A DNA stretch of 28,807 nucleotides, taken from assembly GCA_019648995.1 (NCBI GenBank), contig BLXT01002514.1:1000913-1029719 (forward strand). The letters run 5' to 3'. This DNA is from Plakobranchus ocellatus. Lineage: Eukaryota > Mollusca > Gastropoda > Plakobranchidae. Below the pieces are notes generated by a model. It saw only the letters and a program-made list of their open reading frames with translations. It did no database searches and was not told where the DNA came from. The translations under genes were made by a program, and so were the position numbers. Positions 1 to 10,600 of this stretch are shown in pieces (within the stretch, counting starts at the first letter, position 1; the number at the start of each line of letters is the position of its first letter).

Positions 1-1057
1 AAAAGTTATTAAAACTATGGAAAAAGACTTTTGAACTTTGGGAATGTGTGCAGCACAGCCATAAAGTAAGTTACAATGCATATCTATGTTCAAATCAAAA
101 CCCTAAATTAAAGTAAAAATAATCATTGATAAGATTTATTTCTGATATCACTAAAGTAAAGGAGGACACAAAAATGTATAACTGTATTCAAAACAAGACC
201 TATTAAGACGTAGTATGGAATTTTGGGGTCTGGAAGAAATACAAATAAAACATTTCTTTTTTTTTTTTCTTTTAATTACAATTTAAAAGCTTAACAAGCA
301 AGTCAGATTGACAATATCCTGGCTTCAGAACAAGCACTGATGAAATAAATAAAGGAAAGATAACAGAGTCACATTGTTTGTTTATTTCTATGTAAGGCAT
401 CACTGGTTTCTGGTGCCCATTGAACTACCAAGTCAAGCTGGAAGAAAAGAATGGACATAGAAAACACAATGGTGGCAAAGAATGTGGAGGCAGTTGATGC
501 AATGGACATACTGACCAATCTGAATAAGATCAAGAAGAGGCAAGAGATTTGATTGCTAGGGCTTACAAGCATGATATTGGATGTTAAAATCTGGCATAGG
601 TTTGAGACAACGCAGGGGAAAATGATGGAAAAAAAAAAAAGCATGACTTTTCTCAAGATTTATGTCCACAAAACGTTCAATACTTGCTATCTACAAGGTG
701 AGAACTAAACTGAAATCATTGTCCCATAGAAACCACTTATTTTTCTATTAGGAAACCAGAGCCTTTCAGTTAAAAATGGAAGGGTCACAAGGTTAACCTT
801 TTGAGGACGCCGACCCCCTTTCCAGTTATGAACAAAATGCAACCTTTTGGGATGCAGGTAACCGATTTGGTAACAAGGGTTTTACACCCCTTTAGGACAC
901 TGACCTCCGCTGCTGTTATCTAAGAGTTGCGCATTCTTATGTGATGATTTTATACAAATTGTCAAAAAATTAGTGCTTCCATAGGGAATAGTGTCCACCC
1001 ATTGCATCTATAGGGAATTTCAATTATCTGGATTAAGCTTTTTTTTTTTTATGAATG
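1..1057. other. Region left of the last resolved exon
   Basis: Last intron, 3' UTR or downstream sequence of the long form. It holds the degenerate 45-bp repeat at 795-912. A minus-strand stretch at 369-437 has a good acceptor (TTTTCTTCCAG) and a short open frame of 22 codons to a TGA, but the peptide does not look like this family. Confidence 0.5.
795..912. repeat. Degenerate ~45-bp tandem repeat
   Basis: Three imperfect copies of an ACC(T/C)TTTGRGGA..C.GACC-like word start at 795, 841 and 886. The periodicity of 45-46 bp is the main evidence; the sequence match is loose, especially for the middle unit. Confidence 0.4.
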
Positions 1058-1185
1058 GAATTTAAATTAATACAAGGTAATTAGTTTGGGGGTTTTGGTA
1101 TGCAAAAGTAAAGTGGACCCCGAATTTAAATTAATACAAGGTAATTAATTTGGAGGTTTTGGTATGCAAAAGTAAAGTGGACCCC
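1058..1185. repeat. 64-bp tandem duplication of the SINE tail
   Basis: Two units, 1058-1121 and 1122-1185, run from GAATTTAAATTAATACAAGG to AAGTAAAGTGGACCCC with only a few mismatches (AGTTTGGGGG against AATTTGGAGG). The second unit is the tail of SINE copy 2, so a piece of the element with its flank was duplicated after insertion. Confidence 0.9.
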
Positions 1186-1413
1186 ATGCTTGGACCAAGA
1201 TTGGGGAATCAGGAATAAAGTCTTGATTGTTCTTGACATTATGAGGTAGTTTGCCATTGCTTTTATTGCTCCATTTACTACCAAGTTTTAAGAGACCTAA
1301 TGACCCATTAAGCCCTAAGCGGACACGGAGGAGAGCAGAAAAATGACCGGGCCCGGACTGGGAATCTAACCTCAAACCTCTCTTTTGGTAGCCAAGAGCC
1401 CTACCATTGCTTC
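1122..1413 (-). mobile_element. tRNA-derived SINE, copy 2 (same family)
   Basis: Read on the minus strand it has a tRNA-like head (about 1366-1413, containing GAGGTTTGAGGTTAGATTCC), a body with GCAATGGCAAACTACCTCAT, AAGAACAATCAAGAC and CCAATCTTGGTCCAAGC, and the tail TCCACTTTACTTTTGC. It is the same family as 4612-4890 but clearly diverged, so both are old. It lies just beyond the last resolved exon, in the last intron or the 3' UTR of the long form. Confidence 0.78.
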
Positions 1414-1482
1414 ACTTGCAGTAAATATTTCTCATAAAAATTAAAAGGGAAAAAAGTTCAAGACATTTTGAATTGCAGTCAC

Positions 1483-1697
1483 CTTCATTTGTGTGATAGG
1501 CTGCCCCCCAGCTTGAGAGACCTGCGTAATAATGGTCGGCTGGGAAGAGTGTGTAATAATCTGCTGAATAGCCCCTGATGTCTTGTTGACTAGGCCAATC
1601 TGGTGCAAAATCTGGTTACTGGTCAGCACTGTGTTGAGCCTTGTGTTTTGGGGGATCAGGAGTGGGATCTGTTGTCCTGCTTTACCTGCTGCTAGAC
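1483..1697 (-). CDS. Exon r: last resolved exon of the long form
   Basis: 215 nt (2 + 71 codons; phase 1 to 0), with acceptor TTTTATCCCAG and donor GAAG|GTGACT. LAAGKAGQQIPLLIPQNTRL is followed by NTVLTSNQILHQIGLVNKTS and IITQVSQAGGQPITQMK. The donor is only moderate (C at +5). If it is not used, the frame runs 13 codons further (VTAIQNVLNFFPF) to a TAA at 1441-1443, which would make this the terminal exon. I see no convincing following exon in 1-1440. Confidence 0.82.
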
Positions 1698-4600
1698 CTG
1701 GGATAAAATGCATCAATAATTCCTTCATAAAATATTTTTATCGCTCACAATGAACACAAAATGGAATTTTGAAAACTTTCAAGGTCCCAATTTTGTTGTG
1801 GCCAATGATCAATGACAGTAAAATTAAGCAACAACTTTAAATATTTCGTTCTAAAAAGTCATAAAATGTTTAATGTTGTCAAGGAACTGGAAGCGTAAGG
1901 AGGGGGGGAAATAACTGAAATTCTTAATCACAAATAAATTTTTTAAAAAAGGAAGGAAGGAAAACAATATTTACCCTGAAATATTAAAATGTAGGAATTG
2001 GACACAAGTAAAAATACATAACCAAAAACTGAAAAAAATTGTGTGGTTCCATATACTTAACTCGTAAACCGGTGCTGGACGATGGGAGCGTCCGATAGTT
2101 TGTAAGATTCACGGTACTGGATGCTGCCAGCGTCCAATGGGATTGTTCTGTTTCTAAACTTGTTTTTAATTTTAGACTGACCAAATTATTCCGAAACTAC
2201 TTAATTTCCCCCAGGACTATTTCCTTTACGTTTTGAACTACAAGCAAGACTGACCTGTGACTTTCGGCTGTCCCCCAACTTTTCTTTGCTGCAAAAGCTG
2301 CATCCTCTGCTGCTGTAATTGGCTTACAGTGGGAGACTTGGATGCTGTATGGATATGATTTATAGGTTTATCATTTTTAGCACAGAATCTTAGTTTACAT
2401 TATTTTTAATTTTTTCAGAATAGAACTTCAATCTTTTAGAGAGGAAAAATGCCTTTAATGAATACAATAAAAAGAAATTTTTCTATATAAGAACAAATAT
2501 GCCATATTTCTTTTGTTGACTTTTATGGACAGAGGCTGTAGTTTCAAAACATAAAAAAATAGTAAGTAAAAACAAAAACTAAAACTAAAATCTTTATTGC
2601 TTTTTTTTTTTTTCCAATTAAATGCATCTGTATCTTGTCAAGTATCATTCAGCCAGCAAAAATGCCTTAACATTTGTGATCTCAAAAAAATTTCTTAATT
2701 ATATTGTTACTCATGCATTCTGGTTGTACAAAAATTAGTTGTTTATCTAGATTTGTGACTTCACGCCTTTATAGAGTGAACAATACCTTAGAAAAAGATA
2801 ATAATTGAAGAAGAAGAAAAAAATCACATAAACTTCTTTAAGCCACTGACCCACTACAGCCCTCTGTTGGGCAACAGCTAAACCAGTGACAGGTATAGTC
2901 CCTGAGACTGTCACAGCAGGTGAAGCAGACACTGACTTCACCAGGGCAACAGGAGTCTGGGAGGTGGCCACACCTGGAGTCACTTGTCCCTGGATAATTT
3001 GGGCAGTTTGAAGCTGGAGATGATGACGACAAATTAATTAGTGGATGATAAAATAAAGAACACACAAAAAAAAAACATGGGCTGGCCTTAATTTTTCAGA
3101 CTTGATGCATCAACTCTCTCATAGTTTCAATAACAAATTTCAAGGTTGAACAAAAAAACACTTTTTTTATGAAAATCTCAAAAATATCTAAAACCATGTC
3201 ATTTTTGGAATAATTGAGTGGATAGAGGAATTCAAAAGATGAGTTAGTCATTAACATGCGTCATTCTGTGGCTCAATTTAAATAATTCAATCAAATCTTT
3301 AAATAATTCAAACTGATGTGGGATGCAATCTCATGGGTTGTAAATATGTTCTGTTTCTCTCACTGTAAAACTTGCCTGCTTCCCGGCCTGCGCTTGCATG
3401 TGGGTCCTCATTCTAAGGGCTTGAAGCTGCTCTTCCCCCATTCTGGGCAGAGCTGCAGTGCGTAACAATCCTGCTGGCTTGGCTCCCTGCAGTATGGACT
3501 GAGAGGGGAAAGTCAATGAGTTGATGACATAAGGCAATACCTTCTCCAAAAATTGTATCAAATGGATAAGCAAGGAAGAAACACAGTTGCATAAAAAAGC
3601 ACACAAATTTGTGAGAAGTCATATTTAAGCGAAAAATTGGTATATCACTGCAATGTCATCCAGAGACCTCATAGGTGCCTAGCTAAATCACACCAAGGAT
3701 TTTAGGCAGAAAAATATAAATTGATAGTCTGCGTCAGAGCAGTGCTTCAAAAGTTTAGTTATTAAAATTTAAAAAAAAAAAAAAAAAAATTCAAGAACTG
3801 GAAAATGCAGACACAAATGGCTAAATTTCATTCATTTATACTACTATAAAAATGTGGTTTTAATAAATGTCATATGTAATTCACAATACAATAAACATGT
3901 TAAAGATATGTGATATCATAATTAGAATCAGAGAATTGCTTATGAAGCTAAACACAAATTTCTTGCATTATTTTCAAGACACAAAATCAAATAGAACAGA
4001 GAAAGAGAAGCTAAAGATATAATTTCATTATTTTTATCCTACGGACAGTGGCAAAAAAAAAAAAAACCAAATCCAATCATGCACATGAGGCAAGACAATG
4101 GGAGAAAAGAGGAGAGAGGGGTAGTATAGAGAGGACTAAAACCTCACCTGTCCACCTCTCCCTACAGGTACCAGAAGCTGCTGAGTAATGACCTTCTGTG
4201 TGGTTCCACTATGCTTGAGCTGCTGTGCTCGCAGCTGATCAGGTGTGAGAAGACGCTGTGCCCGCAGCTGAGCAGCCCCACCTGCTCCAGCAGCTTGGGT
4301 GCGGATTATCGATTGCTGACTCTGACGCAGAATGTTGATCTGGTGAGGTGTCAAGCTCCGTGCAGTCAGCTGAGGTTGGAGACCTAAGGATAAATATATG
4401 AAAAAAAAAAAGTGAAGTGTTTTGTAAACAATGAACATTTCCAGTCAAAATGATATGTCCAGACCTGCTACGATTAAAAAAAAATAAACCAAAGTAAAAT
4501 GATGTAATATTGCCTGGAAATTTCCAGCAATGCATTTTTTTTTGTCCATTGTAATCCATTCTCTTAATGTGTTCTGCCCATGTCCGTTTTAGTTAAGTAC

Positions 4601-7600
4601 AAGTTTGCTAGTAAGGGGGAGCAGTGGCTCATCTGGTAGGGAGATGGCTACTAAGTCAGAGGTCCGAGGTCTAAATTTTCAGTCTGGGCCAAGTCAATTT
4701 TTCATTGGTCCTCTGTGCCCACCCAGCACTAAAAATAGGTAGGTAGGTCTCTTAGGACCCAGCAAAAGTAAAGGCGGCGAGGAAAGCAATGGCGAACGAC
4801 CTCATAATACCATATGCCAAGAACAATCAGGACCCTACTCCTGGTTCCCAATGCTTGGTCTAAGCGAGGGACCCACTTTACTTTTACAAGTTTTCTGGCT
4901 GGATGGGTTGGCAGCTCTGTATTCATTTCATTTCTCAGTAAAATATGTGTCTTCTTCATCTGAAGCATCAACTTAAAGCTGAAGCTGAGAGGCTTGAGTT
5001 CTACTCTCAATAAGTGGAAAAAAATCTGGAACAACCTAATTCAATAAAATGCACTCTACTTCTAAATATCTTGCTTAGATCAATGTGGATGGAAACAAGC
5101 AGAGTTGAATTGGCCTGCAACAAGTGATCAAAACTTTGTATTGGCTTGCAAAAGCACCCACAACTACTTCAATTATCATTAGAAAGAAATATCTGTTTAT
5201 ACAATCCCAAAACAATGCAAACTGCATGTATTTTAGTGCGACTCCTAGATCTAGTCAAGTATCACATCTATAATGGGAGTTAATTTCACCAAAATCTAGA
5301 GTTTATAAAATACTGTAGACTAGATCTAGTCAGTGAAATATGAATTTGGATAACAAGGTCTAGGGTACCAAAAATATGTCTATTTCTAACAAAATTTAAA
5401 AACCATCTGATCTATTACATCACAAAACATAAAATAAATCTGGGAACCTTTTAAAATGTGCATCTATATGTAGATTAAATTTGACTATGATGAAGAAAAT
5501 TACAGATCATAAAAATTCTAATAAGAATATGAAGATCTTAGAATAAGAGCTCTGTTCACCTTAATTTCAATCCAATACATTTGGACCTGAGCAAAATCTG
5601 GACTACTCCTACCTGTACAAGTTACACAAATGTAAAGTAACCCCAAATCTAGACAGAGTGGAATTGTAGGTTAGAGGCGCTCTTATTTCTCTTTAAATAA
5701 AACATAAGGACAAATTAAGAAGCCTAAGCCTGATGCTGAATTTTAGCCAAGGCCTAGATCTAATCCACAATAGATGGAAAGCTTGCATCTTCATGTAAAT
5801 TTACTGATGAGAACTTTGCTTGCAATTAATGAATCCCTTATTGCAAAGCTTTAGACTGATGGATCATCGTATCTGAGATTTCAAACTCATTTTTCAACAA
5901 TATAGAGCAATGCCTATGCTTCTCTTTTTTCTTGCGATTCTAGACAAGATATTACTCACAAATAATTTAGGCCTGAAAAAATGCAGAGTTTACAAAGATT
6001 TTTACCCTTTAAGTCTGCCCAACTTATATATATAAAGTTGAAGAGAAAATCTAGGCATACTGAAGAAAAATGATTGCAAACGGGAGGCCAGGCTTGTAAT
6101 TTTTTAAAATCCCAGACAGATGCAAATGACCATAATATGAATGATCTTAATTGAGAAACATGCCGGTTTAGTGTCAAGATCAACAAATTCGGGGCTGTAT
6201 GCTTATTCAGTCATATGTTTTAGATCTACGGGTTAATAGATTTCATATTATACACTAATCTAGACAAAAGAAAATGAAATAATTAGATGCATCCATACAA
6301 TCAGATTGTTGCAAGCATATGGTCACGCTGATCTGAGGAGGGGCCACTCCTTTTGCTTTCCAGTTGTACTTTATTGTTTGCAAGTGAGCACTAAATGTAC
6401 ATCCCGATTAGCTGACCATAAGCGTAAATGGCATAGAGTTGGATTTTTTTAACATATTGAAGATATTGTTCAACACCATTTAGATCGGTAAATATTAAAC
6501 AATGCTTGTTGACATTGGATTGACCTAAAAAATAAAATGAATGAGGATTTTTCTTTCCCCTATTCACCTAAACTTTTATTTAAAAGAGCCGCCAAAGTTG
6601 TGGAATTTATGATCGTTCAACACACTTTTGTATGTGCAGAACTGAAAGAAGGCAGGTCTGGTTTTTTTATGTTGAAACACACTTCCATGATGTGTTTGTC
6701 ATTTTTAACTATAAAGCAAACCCAAAACCACCCAATCTCCACAATGAAGGCCTTCCACACAATTTCCATTGGCTCAGCTGGCCAGCAGTATCTAATGAGA
6801 AAATCCGATTTGCTGGCCATAGCCAACAATCTTGCACCCATGCGTCAATCATCTGTATATATTCATTTTTATATTATGTCCCATTTCTTTTAGTTCTGTT
6901 GTGGTCAGATGAAATGCAATAGAGTCCCTAGACTTAATACTGTTGATAATGCACTTCATTTTGCTACAGTATTAGCGATAGAGGAACATTTTTACATTGA
7001 CCTCCTTTCCTTGGCATTTTTCGCATTTTTGTTTCACACAGTCTTTTAAGGTCATTGAGTGCACTTTTGTACACCTTTTAAGGATCATTTTTTAGGAAAC
7101 TTTTCATTTAGAGTTTATTTACCAATCCTGGTATTTAAATTTTGGTAGGAGAACATATTTTATTTGAAACTGCAAAGATGCACCATACCTTTATAGTACG
7201 GTGGAAAGGATAGATGAAATAAAACTTTAACAAGGAATTTATTTTTACTCTTTTGGTTTTGTCTTTCAATAACTTAAATTTCTCTTATCAACTGTCCCAT
7301 CAGAAGCGCTGAGTAACATATTAGGTAATGAATATCTACATAGTAAGAGTCTGACAAGAGCAGAAAGCTTGGAAAAACGTACCACCAGCGGCAGTCATAG
7401 CTGCAATCTTCTGTCCAGCAGCCAGTCCCGAGGCTGCTACAGTGGTCTGTATGATTGGCCTGGCCCCTGCCACCGATGCCACTGTAATGGCAGTACTATT
7501 GGACAACTCCTGCATGGTAATGGTAGGTGTACTGGGACGTTGGCCACGGATTGTAGGAGGCAGGTTGGCTGACACAGCCTGGAGATGCATAAACCGACGC

Positions 7601-10600
7601 TTACGCTTGGTACAGATACACAAGATGCAAGTGCTACATTGAGAGAGAAAAACTGTGCAGGTTTTATGCCCCTCTGAGAAGTTGAAATACTAATTGAATT
7701 GAAGGATGAACATTTTGCAAATAAAAAGCTTCTGGTTTTTTTTAAGTCAACAGGTGTCATCATTCTCTAACCTTAGATATTTCCGTACATACAAATTATA
7801 ATTATACATTATGAATTAAAATATATCTTTGAGGGCAAAAAACCTGCCAAATACAAGAGCAAGAAAATTGAGTACACTTGATAGTTTATTTTATTATACT
7901 CATATAAAAAAAAAGTATGTTAACAATTTTGACTTTTTGTCATCAAATCCACGTAAAAAGGGCTGAGAAAAAGAAAATAATACATTAATATTGATTTTTC
8001 TTTAAAGGGACAACGACATCTATTTTCCTTTTCCTCATCTTTCCTAAAACAGCTAAACTCACAATAGTTGTAGGCAATGCTGCTTGAGAGATCCGTTTGT
8101 TGATGGCCGCAAACGGCCCTGACTGCAGACCTGCTGGAGCATTGACAATGATGTTTCCCGCTGCACTCAATGTCCGGGCAATGGAAACAGCACTTAGGCC
8201 TGGACCAACAGCTACCTTGGGAACCTGGCCAGTCTAAGAGTGTCAGATAATGGATTTACTATCCAGAATTTCTCTAACCTATGCAATGAATCCACACCAA
8301 TTAGGGGTTTGTTTGGATCTGTTAGTCTTTTATTTATTATTGCGATTTGACTTCATTAAAAAGTGAAGCATTACTGACAAAGCTTTGTCAAATTGAAACA
8401 AAAAATAAAAACAAATTGAATTAAACTCATGAACATGCACATACAAGTATACTTCAGTAATTGAACCTCTGAAAAATTGTTATAGATATATCGCAAAATG
8501 AGATAAATCTATTTTGGCCATTTTGAGCAAACGAAATTTTATTTTGCCAGAAAAAAACTTTGCTACTTCATTTTCATGAAAAAGAGCTATCATGCCAACC
8601 ACTCATCTCAATTTTTCTAAAAATTGGCACTTATCACGTTTGAGGTCAAATCCTTCATATATATAGATATATATATGTGGTTTTTTTTTTTAAAAAAAAA
8701 GCTTTTCAATTTTAGATTTCTTCTTTTTTGCCTTGTCATTCAAGCCAGTGCTCATTATAATTATACTATTAAGAGCAGGTCAAGATAGCTATGTGCTACT
8801 GAATAGATAATGCACAAGAAGTTTCAAGTGCATTTATGGATTTTAGATTTTCCTCAGCATGTTTAATTCTCAAAATCAAAACTTTAAACAACACAATGTA
8901 ATCAACTTACAATGACAGTAGTTGGAGTGACAGATACAATCGAGGAAAGTTGCTGCCCTTGGATTGTTGGGGTAACTCCAGGTGTGGCCAGTCCAGCCTG
9001 AACAGTCCTCTGAGCCAGGGCACCCACATCCTGCACAGCTGCCGTCTGCCAGGAGCAAAGAAATAATTGAATCCAAACTTAATGCTCAAAAAACAACAGT
9101 GGATAACATTCTTGAACTGATTTCTACCCTCTCTCCCCCGCCAATTTGCATTTAAAAGAGCAAAGAAATATAAAAAGGGGTGAAGGAACAAACAAGTCCT
9201 ATTTTCAACATTAAGCAACAGTTTTGAAAAACCTGTTCTATTCCAGCAGGCCCAAATTCATTAATCAAACAAAATGGTATTGCCTTGCCTCTGTGCTTCA
9301 ATAATACTACGAATGCATTCATCAAAAACATGATAAGTCAGAATTTTACAAATGACGTTTCAAGCTTTTGCAAGAAAACTTTATGGATTCAGATCATTTT
9401 CTAATCATAATTTCATAAAGACTGAAGTTGATAGAATCATCATGATCCATAATAATCTTGTTGAGAATTTGTAAACAGTTATTCAGAGAGAAAAAAAAAA
9501 AAGTATACACAAGGGGCTGAGAAACATTAACCTTTGTATCCATTTTTATCAATTTAAGAAAATGTCCTTTGTTTTAACCCTTCTTAGTTCAAAGTAAACT
9601 AAACAGTAACAGTTCAGGAATTAGAGAAACTGGCCCACAATTATGTAATAGCTAGCCAAAAAAAAATCGTACTTGGATATTATTAGATTTCTTGGTTTTA
9701 AAAAATGTTTTTCCAAAACTAGATATATTAGCGTTGTAGGAATTTTCTAAAACCGTTCAATGCAGCTGTTCTTTTATTGTTTGAGACAGGTTCCTTAGAG
9801 GTACTTTATTTACCTGTGCGGTGCAATGGTCACTATACTAAAATTGGCTTTGAAGGGGACTACCCGTACTAGAAATGGCTGGCTCACAAAATCTTCAAAT
9901 TACTCATATACTGGCACCTACAAAAAGTCTAATAACCTTATACTTTTGTTTACTATGCTTTTTCCTTATCATCATCTTTCTTATTCTTCTAATGCCCTCA
10001 TCACCAACTTCAGTGCAACAAAATGAAATAAATATGACAATTTAAGTGGGTTTTTTTTTTAATTCTGCACCTTTTAGAATATGATTTTGAACAATCATAT
10101 TGTTAGTTTTGCATGGCTAGTACTACTAAAATTGTTTTTGTTTTTTTAATAAACATGATGAAAGAAACAATTTCACTGTTGCTTAAATTAAACTCTTGCT
10201 TAGTAATAAGCAAGAGACCTGATGAAAGCCTGATAGTTTTATACTGCATTTTCCTTTTTGATAGCTTTTGAAATCATCATGCTCCCTATGACTTTCAGCA
10301 CAGTCTTACTTTTTAACCTTTTTCCCCTAAAATTTTACTTTATCATCATCCTTTCTTTTCCATCTTTTTCAATTCACCATCCTTCTTTTTGTGTTTTCTT
10401 TTTAAACATCTTTTCTTTTTCTTTTTGTATATTCCAGTCTACAACAAGGTGATCAGACCCTGTCAGGCCAGGGGTTTTAAACATCAGCTGTAGAAGTATT
10501 AATATTGTCAAGAGACTAACCTTGCAATTTGTGGATATATTGATATCTGTATTACATTGGTGATTCATGAGGCCACCGACTTTTTTAAAAAAAATCACTG

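Larger units (their letters stand above)
4384..7382. other. Intron m-n (2999 bp)
   Basis: Second-longest intron of the gene. It carries SINE copy 1 (4612-4890), a stretch rich in CTAG palindromes (5240-6270) and interspersed repeat copy A (6288-6539). The part at 6540-6900 is less AT-rich and has overlapping open frames on both strands without recognisable domains; it may be old transposon sequence. Confidence 0.7.

Noticed and set aside
369-656. Minus-strand open frame that might be a small membrane protein or terminal exon
   Set aside because: The hydrophobic composition comes from AT-rich codons. Only the last 22 codons after a TTCCAG would be an exon, and the peptide is not family-like.
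2838-3065. Cysteine-rich open frame on the minus strand
   Set aside because: It is an alternative frame of exon p; using it breaks intron phase and family composition.
4616-4680. Possible tRNA gene from A-box and B-box
   Set aside because: No complete cloverleaf; the boxes head a SINE body that is repeated at 1122-1413.
6537-6922. Overlapping open frames on both strands near interspersed repeat copy A
   Set aside because: No protein match that I can recognise. Both strands being open suggests composition, or decayed element sequence.
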